A DNA stretch of 64,000 nt from Amblyornis subalaris (taxonomy: Eukaryota > Chordata > Aves > Passeriformes > Ptilonorhynchidae), in NCBI GenBank assembly GCA_018881555.1, contig JACAXG010000012.1, positions 12,310,181 to 12,374,180 of the forward strand, written 5' to 3'. Below the pieces are notes generated by a model that saw only the letters and a list, made by a program, of their open reading frames with translations, was not told the origin of the DNA and did not search any database. Below, piece after piece: positions 27,637-41,072 of this stretch (positions are counted from its first letter, which is position 1; each line of letters begins with the position of its first letter). Made by a program: the position numbers and the translations under genes.

Positions 27637-30600
27637 TTTGTGTGAGTCAGAGTGGCTACTGTACAAGCAAAGTATTTGGTTTTAAACATCCTACATTCAG
27701 AGCATTAAGGGCAACAGTAGAGCATCAAGAGCAATATTAACTGCAATACATAGCTACAGTTCCATAGGATCATCCCAAACATTTGCTGGAAGTTGTGTTT
27801 TTATTCACATTTTATTTCTTTTTAATGTTTAACAAAAGATGGCGCTGCAAAAGCTGGACGGGAAGAGAGACTGGCCACAGTCTCCCCCTCTCCAGGCTGT
27901 TCTGGCAGTCAGCAGGGAATTGCCACACTCACCCACGTCCTTATTTAACGCTTCAGTCATTCTTCACACTCCTGTACAGGAGATGCCAGGGCTTGCAGAC
28001 AGGTCTAGCAGCAGGTGCACCAGGACTCGAGTGTGATGTGAAGGAATACAAACACCAGCTAATTAAATCTATTGTTAAAACAATTTGTTTCTTGCTGGGG
28101 CCGAGTCATCTGACAGCGTTTGAACAAGACAGGTTTCATTTCTGAGGGCAGACTGCCATCTTCACTCAGTAACTCCTCACCCCAGTCATTTTAGATTTAA
28201 AGTGCGGATCAGCAACAGACAAACAACAATAAAATAAAAAACCCAAGGCCAAAACTCTGAACTCTTCTCTAGGAGGAATATTGTTCAGTGAGAAATTCCA
28301 TTATTTAGCCAAGCAGCAGGAGCTGCTAGAATAAACAGCAGTGGCAAGCAATGAGATCCACAGCAAGCAAATCACAAAGGTCTATTTCCAAGGAACACCT
28401 GCCCCCAAGAGGGCACTGTGATATTATAGATTCCTCCTGGCTTGGGCACTGGGATATGATAAATATGTCATGGCATGGGAGCACCCACGCCCTGAACAGT
28501 GGGGCAAAGGAATGCCATCCCTCCATCCCAGCCCAGCTCCCTGCTCCACAGCCACTGCCAGCACAGCAGGGGAACACCTGGCTGCTGCCTTCGACGGATT
28601 CATTTCCCTTTTAGGGAAACCTGCAAGCGGGAAAGCAGCAAAAAGCCCAATTTGCTGGAAAGCAAAGCAGCAAATGCAACACAAGATCTGCTGCTACTGG
28701 TGTGAGCAGGTCCTTACTCATTCCCCCACCCAAACCTCTCTTGGCAGCTGCAGGTGATAAGCCTGGGTTTGCCTTGGAGGTTTTCCTCCCAGGGTCACAG
28801 CTCACTTCTTGCTTGATTTCTCAGGGAGTTTCAGCTTCAAATACCATAAAGGCCTGTGCAGTGAGATGCTGGATGGAGTAAACAGATGGTGTCTGCCCAG
28901 CAAACAGACCTCCAAACCCTGTCAGCTGCCTCCAGCCTTGTTCCCAAAGTGCCTGCCTCCCTCCCTCTTTGATATGCGCACACCAGCTATCTGGGCCAAG
29001 ATAGCCCCCTTCTCCACTTAGAATGTGCCTTTAGAATTTGGCCTTACTATCTTTCAAATCTCAGTCTGAGCTTGCTCATCAGTCTTGACAGCTCTGAAGC
29101 TCTTTGGTTTGCATGTGTGGCCTATCTTCTCCTTCTGTCCTCCCAGACTGGCTCATCCTTCACCAGACCTGTGGGAGAAGGCACTTCAGGGATTTGTTGG
29201 GCACCTTTGGGAAAGGTTTTAACACCTGTCTCCACAGCACCTCATGAAATCAGCCTCTGATAACATCCACACCGTTTAAAAGCATTTAAATATCTGCTTT
29301 GTAGCTCTAAAGCTTTGCCCTCAACTTTCCAACCCTGTGTACCATAGGCTGTCATAGCTTAATTACAGGCCAAATTCTGCAATCCTTAATTGGCCACAAA
29401 TTACTTACAATAAGTGCCAGACAGCTAAATCTCTTTCTGACTACATCATGCTCTCTGCAGGCAGGTAAGTAAATCAGTGTGAGGAAGAAGTTTAAGTATT
29501 GTTCATTTGGGATAATTAAACACACAAAATGCTTACCTGCATTTCTAAGTTATATTTGGATTTAACAGACATAACTTGATGTGGTAAGAAAAGCTTCTCA
29601 CTTTCTAACTTTTCTCTTGACCCTCATCACCACCCATTTCCACTAACCCAAGAGTCGCTTGCTATGGCTTTTGAAAGCTTTGCCTTGCTTAAATCCTCAC
29701 CTGAAGCCCTCTCCCTCCTTTCAGGACAGGCAGCCATGGGGGAACACCAGCTAACTCTGCCCAGGGACAGACAGCAGGCACACAAACACAGATAAGCAAG
29801 TCACCAGCAGTGGCAGGTATTTAATCTTTCAGCTATGAAAGAGGTTTTTTGTGGATCCTGAAGCAACAAGGAGAGCTGAGAGATTTTTCCTGCTTTCAGG
29901 AGACGTGCAGCAAGGAGCCCCAGTTCCTCCTCACAGCTTTGTTGCCAACTGCCCAGCACCAAGGGGATCTCAGCAGGCTGGCTGGGCTCTCTCCCTGGCC
30001 GTGAGGAGGGGCAGGAAGAGCAATCTTAGTGCTTCTCTTGACCCAGCAGCCTGTCGGTGCTGCACAGCCCTTCCCTTTGGCTTGTGAGGATGTTTGGAGG
30101 ATCTCCATGGTAAGCGCTCAGGAATCAGCCACTTGAAGGCCAAGCCAAGTGTCTGCAGCATGGGCCAAGGGAGAAACAGCTTCCCAGCTTTCGGAAGGGA
30201 GGTGGTGGGAAGGAGCCATCTGAACAAAGACACACAGAGATCAACACCTCCATCCAGGAAAGGGTGTGGTAAGCCCCGAGGCCAACTCCCCCTATCTGCT
30301 CCCCTCTCTCCCCAGCCATGCCTACCCCTCTGAGGATGCATTCCAGCACTAAAAAGGAAAGCTTGCTTCCCTATGTAGGTGGTTTTCCTTAGCTCTGACA
30401 AGCCATGCATGACTTTCCACTTACCACAAGGATGGAGGCATATGATCTCACTCTGCTTCCTCTTTCCATAAGAATTTTGGTACAAAGTCTCTCAAAGACA
30501 GACCTTCCAGTAGAGTCTTCCTGCTCCTCCAGCAACTCACTTGTCANTGCCTGCTTAGCCCCTTTTGTCTCCCTCTCCACTCTATATTGCCTTCAGGTTT

Positions 30601-33600
30601 GAGATTCCTGGCAGGTGCGGCCTGACGATGCCAGCTGCAAAAACCTGTTTGCAGACGAGCCTATGAGCCCTTCCATCTTTCATCTCTTTTGGCACCTACT
30701 GAGGCACTCACAAGCTGCTCCAAGAGGTGGTGGTATGGCTTATTGCCATGCATCCATTCCCTCTGATTGCTTACAAATCCATTTTATGTCCCTCACATGG
30801 TTGAAATTCTAATTTACATACAGAGATGTTTCTGGCACATGAGGCGTGCCAGCCTCAGGTTTCTCTTCGGTGTCTGAACAACCTTGGTTAATCAAGTGGA
30901 TATCCACAGAGTTTGCTGTTTGGTGGTGTTCCTCTGATCCTGCTGAATTTCTAGGAGACTAATCCCACACCCAGCTTCACTAGTTTATTCTGTTTGAAAA
31001 CAGGGTTAGGGCAAGCTGTGACAGCAAACAGCTGTGGGGGTCACAGCCACTACTGAACACCAGGAATGCAAGGTCCCAAAACTCCTTATCTGCCAAAGGG
31101 ATAAAAACCCCAACGCAGCCGGAGTATCTGAAACAGACACCAATCCTTGAAACATGAGAGGGAAGAAAGAAGCAGCAAAAACAGCGCATTGCCAAGCACA
31201 GCTTTCTAAGTACCTGCAAGTTTGGTTTTCTCCCTTGCCCATTCTGCTGTTGCTGCCAGCGAGGAGCCACAAGACCATGGCCACATTTAGGGTGCCATTG
31301 TACACACACACATCCAATGTTCAAAGACAAGCTTGTACCTTAGACTTCCCAGGTCTGTTCAACATCAGTGCCTAAAATAACCTCACAGACATCTTGATTT
31401 TGCAGGAAAGGATCTAGGGCAATGACAGCAATTCAGCTCCTGAGGCAGCTTGGGTTCAGTACACTTTTCATGGGATCTGCCCCATTTTTTCAACTGCTCA
31501 GATATCACAGACCAGTGATCAGTTACCACACTGAATAGTCCTTGGCAATAAAGGGGCAAATAACATCACTATCAAAAAGAGAGTACTTGCCAAGTGTCAT
31601 TTTCTTCACTGGCTATGCCCTAGCTGATGANTTGCTATACTTTTTACAAGTTGGCCTCACCTTGGCTTGTTTTCTTTGGTACTGATACCTGGAGGGTGTA
31701 GTATAGCTCCATAGGACTACAGAGGAATTCTCATGTCCAGAATTTTCACCAGCCTCCTGCACCTGCAGCACCCAGAGAGATGGAAAATAGTGCTGTGAGC
31801 AGCGGGCTTCTTTACAGGCCAGCGTTCTCTGTGAAAGTAAAACAATCATACCTTAAAAACTAATAAAACCACACAAAGGATAAAACATGGAAAACTTTTG
31901 TTTAAAGTTTTCTTTACCCTTGCTGGCAAGAAGATCTTGGTAACTTCAGCATCTGCTGGGAAAAACGGTGGTCACCCTTCGCGCTATCTATAATGACTTA
32001 GTAAAGCAAAAACGTTAACATTATCTTTTCTTCTTGTGCAGCAGTTTGCTCATTCCCATGTTCACAGGGTGCTAAGCAGCAAGTTCTGGTCATGGAGTTG
32101 CCACAAGCTGGGCACCTAGGAATTCCTTAACTGGTCTTGAACATCACAACCCATGGACAAAATATTTCTGCTTGTATGGAAATAGAGGTATTTGAAGAAA
32201 TCCCAAGGGCTTCGTGCAAGTGCAGAGGTCATTCTACACATTGTAACTTACAGCTTCATGGCATAAGGGATAAAAATATGGTTTGTTATGGCTCCTTGGA
32301 CATCNGCATTAATAGGAGTTATATTTTGGTACACTTGTGCCAGCAGGACCCATGTTATACTCAACAGTGTCTGCTCACATGTGAAATTCCTGCCCCAGAG
32401 GTGTCAGTCTCTCATGAGATCAGTGGCAGGCATCTGAAACTCACACAACCCTGCCCCCGGGGTCAGGGGCAATGGGTTCACAGGGAGAGGGAGAAGTTCC
32501 CAAAGCATGCATAATCTAATGGCCCTCATTAGCTCCCTGGTTTGCCATATGCATGTCAGCTGGTATCTCAGTAATTGCACTGAGGTAATGCTGCCTCAGT
32601 GAGCTTAGGCAAGAGGGCAGCCCCCCAAAAGGCACCACACAGGCATGTTATTAATGAAAAAAATCTATGGGATGATGCAGAAAGAAAAAAGNGCCCCCTC
32701 TGTTACATGTCATGGCTTGTGTATTCTTCTCCTGTCAAAGGTAGCTGTACACAGAGCAGAAGGCCAGAGACCTTCAGCTGCATTAGATTCTCAGCAAGGC
32801 TGGCTTNCCTGGATGGTCCTTCAGGAGTTATCAGCCCTTTGGAAGAGGGGTGGTCCTTCAGGAGCTGATCAGCCCTTTGGCAGAGGGACTAACTTCACGC
32901 CGGGCTGATGCACAGCCATGCCGCCAGAGTCAGAAACATCCCATAGTGAAAACCCTGACAGTGAGCTCCAATAATTTATACCTCTGCAGACCTCCTGCTT
33001 ACATGCCACACTTAACAAAACAGTAATTGCTGCCTGATTTCTAATTGCTCTCATTAACAAGAGCAATGGAACAAGTCAGTTCTACAAACACAGCTTTGAT
33101 GCAAAAAGTGCACCAGAAGGCACAGAAGTTCAGCATCCTTTTATATGTATTGGTAGTAAGTGCACTACTGAAGTATATCAGTGTGACCTAAATATTTACA
33201 CCTCAGGTAGCAGTACTTGAGGTGCAGGGATTGAAAGCAAAAGAAATTTTTTGGGTGCATTTTTATACCAATAAATGTTGAGCCAGCAGCCAACCAGGCA
33301 AAAATCTATTTCTCTGAGATCTAAGGACGGCACAGAAAGCTGAGCTCAGCTGTCTTTCCTCTTCCTCTNCCTGACAGTGCCCTGCCACACCAAACCCTTT
33401 CCTGCCAGCCTCTGTTGCTGCCTGCCTTTGGAGCTGTTTGCAGCAGTCCCGGGCCACACTGCCGGCTGTGGGGCAGGAGCACNGGGAGGCACAGCAGTGC
33501 TGCCTGCAGCCAAGCCAGCTCGCAGAGCTTCAGCCTGGAGCATACAGGAGGGGGAGCTTTTGCTACGATAGCTGCTTCCTCCCTGGGAAACCAGGATTTT

Positions 33601-35665
33601 CTTCCCTATTTCCTTCAAGCCCTCCCATCCCCAGGATGCTCCAGCAGCATCTGATTGCACAAGGCTTTTTCTGGGCTCCGAGGAGGGCTTACTGAGACTA
33701 AAACTGCCCACTTCAGCCAAGCTTGCAGAAGAACTCCCAAAAGGATCTGCGCCCTCGAGCAGATGGAGAATTACCAGCAGTGCAGGACTCCGCATTACTC
33801 CTTACCATTGCAACCTGGTTCATAGCTGCCACTTTCGATTTTCCACGGCAGTGTGGGCACTCCCTCTTCTGGTTATGTTATTATAGGGGTTTCAAAGGGG
33901 TTTCCCATAAATGAGGATTTACCTATAGGTTTTGGGAACATGCCTGTGATGTGGCTGCCCGTTCCTATTTTAAAAGACATAGTGAGCATCAGCCAAGCCC
34001 CTCTAGATGTCTGCACACATGTCCTTCTGTTCACAGAAGCAGCAGTGGCATTTTCCAGAGGTGCTCTGGTAGTAAGAGAGGAAAGGATGCCTGATCTAAG
34101 CATTTTCCCTTGTAAAAATGCCTGCATTGGTTCAGTTATATTAAGCCATCTCAAAGTTCCCAGCTCCTCTAAAAAGTCCAGCTCAGACCTCTGCTGATGT
34201 CACTGTGGTTATGACTCAGGGGCTAAACTTGTCAGGAAATCATGCGTATCCAGAAAAATGGGTTTCTGCATCTGGCCTACTGATTGCTAGGTGCGATTTT
34301 TTTGTCTTTAGTAACTGCAGTTTCTGAGCAGGAACTTCTGGAAATGGCTTCTTGCCAATCCACTTTGGAAATAAGAAATCTAGGGGCATTTATTTGATGG
34401 CCCAAACATGCCTGATGATACAGCCTGGTGGTATGTGCCTGGCAACCACCTTTCCATGGCATGTTGAATTCCTATGCTTCCAACTGGCCTGTAGAAATAG
34501 CATTTGAAGTGGGAAAGTGGTTTGGTTTGGACCCACAACTTCTAAGCAGATAAAACTCGACATGGTTATTGCATTACTTGCTCTTAGCATCAGAGCAAAG
34601 CACCCCTGGAGCACATATAGACCCATGTTTGCAGCTTTGAGCTAATTTAATTTCCTCAAGTGGCTTCAGAATACTGACAAGATGGACTCATGAGAAAGAT
34701 TTTCTTTCAGCTGATTACCATTCCTCTTTCTAACTGACTTGTGAAATGAAACATATATTCAAAAATTAAAAATAGCGTTTGGGTTGGTATTTAGGAAGAT
34801 GGGGTTTTGTGGTTCTAGGCTTCTTTGTACAGCTGGAAAGGAAATGTGGGCTCTGCAGGGAAGACAGGATCCAGCTTAAGAAAACCCCGCACAAGCCTGA
34901 AACAACTGTTTGTGAAAGCCAAGGATGCAGCACCTGGAGGACAGAGCTGACACTACCCTGAGACGCAGTGTGTGATGGGAGGGATGCCTTGCTCTGCAGT
35001 GGGTGTTGTGGCCCAGCCCAGCTGCCCTCTGCTCAATTTGACTCCTCTTATGGCAACTAAAACTGACTAAAAACTTTTAAAATCTAAGTTACAGAAGGTC
35101 TCTGAAGGATCTCTGGTCTCACTTCTTCTCTGTAAGTGTCCGAAATATCACTTTGATAAAAATAGAGAGCAATTCTACGTTCAAGAGACCGAAAAGCTGT
35201 TTCTTCTGAAAGATGCATTTGAAGTTCCCTGTCCGCCCCACACAAGGTCAGAAAGCCTCCACAGTAATACAATTTCTCCGTGCACCATCACCAAAAGAAG
35301 TCAATATTTATAGCCAGCCAATGTGGTTTGCAGTTAGTGCCAGTAGAAGTCACTTCTTTGTACCACTCTGTGTAGTTTGGATTTTAATATAACTAATACC
35401 CTGCAGAAAACTGATCTAGGTTTCCAAACGGGTCCCTTATCCCAGAAAGCTGACACTTAAACTCTCTTCATCCACACAGCCCTATGCTGAGAACTCAAGT
35501 GAAGAGGCTGAAAGGGTAAAAACTGTAAAATGTCCAGCCCCAGCAGTGTTCTCCCCTGTGTGCGTGGGCGTGTCAGGGGCACCCATAGCAGAGGGGACCC
35601 ATCAGACAGCCATGTCATCTCCCAAAGGTGCCGTCACACACAACATTCCACCCATCACAATGCCT
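27637..35665. other. Intergenic DNA upstream of the kinase
   Basis: Contains the 37-base tandem duplication at 32.8 kb. The 171-codon (29970-30485 -) and 149-codon (33346-33795 -) frames carry no domain I recognise. There is no sign of a 5' exon spliced to the kinase. Confidence 0.6.
32815..32887. repeat. 37-base tandem duplication
   Basis: GGTCCTTCAGGAG..ATCAGC and CCCTTTGG(A/C)AGAGGG occur in two head-to-tail units starting at 32815 and 32852, differing at only a few bases. Confidence 0.8.
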
Positions 35666-35673
35666 GGGCGGGG
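35666..35673 (+). promoter_or_regulatory. GC box upstream of the TSSK6-like kinase
   Basis: A perfect GGGCGGGG core lies about 118-125 bases before the chosen ATG. I see no TATA box at a suitable distance. A GC box at the edge of a CpG-rich gene body fits a TATA-less promoter for this intronless gene, but the transcription start is not visible, so promoter function is inference. Confidence 0.35.
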
Positions 35674-35706
35674 TACGGAACCAGTGGTTGCCATAGGCAA
35701 AGGTGA

Positions 35707-36624
<918 letters not shown>

Positions 36625-36674
36625 AGGAGAAAGCCCTCTCCAAAGATTCTGGAAGAGCACTAACACTTTCGTGC

Positions 36675-36680
36675 AATAAA
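36675..36680 (+). terminator. AATAAA poly(A) signal of the TSSK6-like kinase
   Basis: A canonical AATAAA begins 51 bases after the last base of the TGA stop, followed by a T/G-containing stretch. It implies a very short 3' UTR, consistent with a compact single-exon testis gene, and supports the gene being functional and not a dead copy. Confidence 0.65.
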
Positions 36681-38747
36681 TGCTGTCGTGAAAAAGCATT
36701 TCTGTAGCTTATCAATTATTTTGAGGTCGAGGGGTGCCTGTATGTGGAGCTGATTGAACTTCAAGCACCAGCAAGGCCGTGTGCTCTCAGGAGGTGGTCA
36801 GATCCCAAAAGGGGAGTGTGAGCCTGCTGCAGGCTGGATTTCAAGGCAGAACAGCCATGCAGAGTTAGTGGTCAGGGCAAAGCGTGGGGTGCAGACACCA
36901 GCAGTGGCTGCCTGACTGCAGCAGGGCCCTGCAGCCCCTGCCAGGCAGTTTGGGGCTCTCCCATGCAGCCAGCGTTGCCAGGGCAGGTGCTGAGGTGTAG
37001 CAGCACAGCCCATTATGGTGCCTGCTGCCCAGAACACCAAAAGCTGCCTACAACACCAAAACCCCAGTGCAGCCACCACTTTCTGCTGTTACCCACCCTC
37101 TGCTGCTGTGTGCACAGGGACTATGGGAGGAGAGTTGCTCTCACAGAGGTCTCGGCTTCTCCTCAGCTTTGTTCACCACCAAACTATATTTGAGCTGGTA
37201 GGAGGGGAGAATTAGTGGTCCTGCAAATCGCTGCTGCAGAGAAAATGTCACATTTTTTGTGTGTCGCTCTTTCAATCTCAGCCCAAATACAGCCCAAATT
37301 CACACTAGGATCTTTGCAAGCAGCTGGACAGCATCACCCAGCCAAAAGTTTAGGTGTGGGTTTGAGATCCACACCTTACATTGAACATCTTACAGATAGT
37401 TATTTCTAGCAATGTTTGAAATGTCTGCCAAAAGACATGTGATGAGAAATGCCACTGGCCATGGAGAACCTGAAAGGGAAAAGTGATAAAGGTATGAAGG
37501 AGAACTGCTTTGCTAACTCCTGCTGTCCATCTTCAGCGTAGAAAATCACCGATTATTCTTAATGCAACCCCCAAAATCTTCTATGGGTCCCATTTTCAAA
37601 GGGTTAATTAAAGGTAGGAGCTGGCATCTGTAATGTGCTTTCATGAGATGTTTCAAAGCCCCTCTAAACAATCTCCAGCTTCCACTGGAGCTGAAGGCAA
37701 ACAGAAGATGTCCAGTTGGGAGGTTTGGTGTTGGTGTTGCTGGTGCCTCGTGAGCTGACACAGCACAGCCCTGGCAGCACAGCCCGTGGCCAGGCCGTGT
37801 CCGACGTGAACAAACCAGCGCACGTGGCTCTGCAGGAGGAGGAGGAGGAAACACCTTTCCCAAAGCAAACATTTTAGGTCTATTAAAAGCAGCAGTTTAA
37901 GTAGAACAAGATGTGGCAGCAGAGCCAGCCCAAGGCTTTTCAGCATGCAGGCTACAGGGAATTTTGCCACCCCCAGAATGAAGATTTATTTTGTTCTTCT
38001 CCTTACAGCTGCAAAACAAAACTTGCGGCAGCAAAGTCCAAGGTAGACAGACTAAGGGGATACAAAGGGTGTCTTGTGGCCATCCATGGTTGGGGAAACA
38101 GACTTGGAAAGGATGAGGAAGAGGATGGAAGGAAAGGGTAGAAGTCATAAGGATATGGGAAGCAAGGAGGTGGATTTCAGGGTAGTGAAATTTTAAGCAA
38201 GGCTGAACTCTCCTTTTCCTACTCACCTTCCAAGCCATGCTGTCAGTCTCATCCCTCTCGAAGCCACCAGATTCCTTTGGGAGAGTTCCCCAATCCATGC
38301 CCCAGGACATCCAAGAACCTGTCCATCTCCATCTGCTGCCTCTCTCTAGCCTTTGCCACAACCTGGGAAGCACAAACCTAGTGGTACTGTATTGCCTCTC
38401 CTTTTGCTCTATTTTAATTTTCTCTCATTAAAGACAAAGCTAATACAAAGGGAGTCATTCTAAAACCCAGACCCTATTAATCTCCCCTCAGCACCACATT
38501 CTCCTAAACGATTGCATCTGTTGAGGACACGAGCCGGGACGGATGACTAATGTTTTGCAGGATGTACCCCCTTGGGTGGCTTGGGAAAGCAGCTGGGGTT
38601 CGAGTGGTGAGTGGTTTGAATGAGCCACAGGAGGCTCGTCAGGCTGCCCGCGGCCCTCGCCCTCTGCAGGCAGATGGTGATCTCCCAGGGCCAGCACTAA
38701 CGACCTCGGAGCAGTCTCCAGGCTGTGAAAATAGTCCATTATACGTC

Positions 38748-38763
38748 TAATTATGCAAATTAA
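38748..38763. promoter_or_regulatory. Octamer/homeodomain-type motif cluster
   Basis: TAATTATGCAAATTAA contains a perfect POU octamer (ATGCAAAT) flanked by TAATTA and AATTAA homeodomain cores, within AT-rich sequence bordered by CG-containing DNA. This is the sort of composite found in developmental enhancers. Function is inference only. Confidence 0.25.
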
Positions 38764-40539
38764 AAATAAAAATCACAATTAAAGACTCTGAACCAATTCT
38801 TATCTAATTTGCACCAGTGGGATATCAGTTTTGAGGGAGGGCTTTGAGCAGGATGAGGCTGAGGCTCATGGCTCTGCCAGCATCTCTCCCTTTCAGAGAG
38901 CTCTGCATGTGCTAAGGCTGCTGGTTCCCTAGGTTTATTTCCTCCTCAGGAGGGTAGAAATGCTTTTTAACCTTCCTGGCAGGCACGGAGTCTTTGGAAG
39001 TGCCCCTTCCCTGACCCCTGTCAGATGAGCCCCACTATCCAGGCCATGAAGCACAGTGCCCTCATTTATGGGACAGCCCTTGGACTTTGGATGAGCATGT
39101 GTTGGAGGCACAAACAGCCACACTGGATTATCAATATCCTGATCAGTCACACCAGACTCGTTCTGCAGTGTGACTCTGTCCTTCCCAGGCTGTTTGTAAC
39201 CTACTGGTGCAGTGCAATCTGGAAACGAGGGGTCCTGTCTGATACCAGCACCAAATAAATAACTTTCAGTGGGGGACCTGATCACCATGCAAGATACACA
39301 AATAGCTACATGTTATTTGATCCTTCTCCAAGGATAAGAAGGTAAATGTTCAGGGCCTGTATGAGGCAGTTCTGTGGTTTGCCACCACCTGGCTCCTGTT
39401 AGCTCATTACATGATGTGAGCATTACCGCATCCACAGCCCACTTGTTGGCTGTCATCGTGCCCTGTCACTGGCAGATGTGTGTCTTGAAATCAGTTGGAG
39501 GGACTCTTCAAAGGACATTCAGCAGAATAGAGTGTTTAGTGTTTTCTTGAGATCATCTTGAAGCAATTTTACCCCATTTAATCTCAGAAGAGCATTAATA
39601 ATTTCGAAGACATCTTCTAGACCTTTAGTATAGCTTTCCTCCAACTGCTCTTTTGTCCAAATTCTGCATCACTTTGCCTGAAATACAGCCTTTATTTCAG
39701 GCAAATGAAAGGAAGGGAGGTAATTCACTGCATGCTGACATTAAAGCTCCCTTTTCAGCTAAGCAAAATTTGCTTTCAAGATTTTAGGCCATAGCTGATG
39801 TGTCTGATAAGCTTTAGGACTCAGCTACTTAAAAGTCTACACATTACAAAACTCTGGAGATAAGTATATTCATGAATTGNGGGAAAACACTGCCAGGTAA
39901 TCAAACACCTCACGTATTCCTGCACTAACTCTGGGGCTGGCTCTCCCAGGGCTCTCCCTCTCTGCCTCCAGCCAAGCCAGGCTCCTGGCTGGCAGCAAAT
40001 GACCTGCTCCGATTACCCTGGACCCGGGCAGCAGCGGCAGGTTGGGCGGGAGCCGTACCTGCGTGACCCTGCCTCGCTGCACAGGCAAAGCTTCCAAAAG
40101 GCAATTGAGCAAACTTAGCCCTGCTTGAATACATTAACCTTTCCATAATTGCAGCCTTCAGAGCTGGCAGCCTTTTATCCAGTGACCTACAATCCTCCTG
40201 GCTCTTTTCTAGACCCTGCTGCACCAAATTATGGGTGTCCACGATTTGGTGTGCATCTCAACCCTTCTTCAGTTGCAGATCTCTTCATCTTCTCTTTTCA
40301 TCATCCCTCACTTTGCAGATCTCTACACTTACTTGTCTGCTGGATAGATATAGAGGGAGAATGGGGGCAAACAGTTTCCTGTCTTGAGCCTTTTGATTAT
40401 ATCAAGCATAATTTAAAAAAAAAAGGCTAACAAGAGGTTCTCACCAAAGGACAGGATCCAGAGAGTCTTTGCAGACAAGAAGCTTTCTATGAATAATATT
40501 TTTGTTTTCACAGCACCTAACAAACCTCGCTCTCGCACC

Positions 40540-40612
40540 GAGTGGTAAATATTATTCTCCCCGTGTTACAGTGCACAGGCTAAGGGGCTTACCACAGGCC
40601 AAGGGGATTTCA
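40540..40612 (+). repeat. Possible MIR-like fragment
   Basis: AAATATTATTCTCCCCGTGT followed by TACAGTGCACAGGCTAAGGG and GCTTACCACAGGCC resembles the MIR core (attattatccccattttacag, ggcacagagaggttaag, gacttgcccaagg). The match is short and I hold it loosely. Confidence 0.35.
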
Positions 40613-40911
40613 TTTTACATTACAGTTCAAAACTTCCCTGGCCACTCGTCTTCTGGACAGGTCATGACTGTCTTCAAGTGATAATAAATTCAACAATATT
40701 TGATGGCCTGGAAAGACATGTGAATTTCCTCTCCCAAAACTGCTTCCAAATCAGCTTCATTTTATCTCATAAATGAATGAAAGGAAATAGACTACAAACA
40801 CAGATGGCTGGAGCTTCTTTTCCATGCTCTTAAGGGATCCANGTTTCTTAACTGCCTTTAACAGCCATTTTCAACAGTCAAGGCAACACTCACACCACAG
40901 AATGTAAACAC

Positions 40912-41072
40912 AGGCACAGGCTGCCCACAGAAGCTGTAGCATCTCAGTCCTGGAGGTTTCCAAGGTCCAACAGGACAAAGTCCCTTGTCTGATCTCAGAG
41001 CTGACCCTGCCTTGAGCAGCATGTTGGGCTGGAGGTCTCCAAGCTCCCCTCCCACATGAATTACCCTGTGAC
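40912..41072 (+). mobile_element. Degraded CR1 LINE 3' fragment
   Basis: CAGGCTGCCCACAGAAGCTG, then TCCTGGAGGTTTCCAAGGTC, then CCTGCCTTGAGCAGCATGTT with GGGCTGGAGGTCTCCAAGC and a terminal ATTACCCTGTGA resembling the CR1 end. The orientation is rightward, opposite to the copies at 17-27 kb. Strongly diverged. Confidence 0.7.

Noticed and set aside
29970..30485. 171-codon frame on the - strand
   Set aside because: Overlapping frames on both strands, no domain, no family resemblance.
32137..32514. 125-codon cysteine-containing + strand frame
   Set aside because: Cysteine spacing fits no known domain and there is no start context or poly(A) support.
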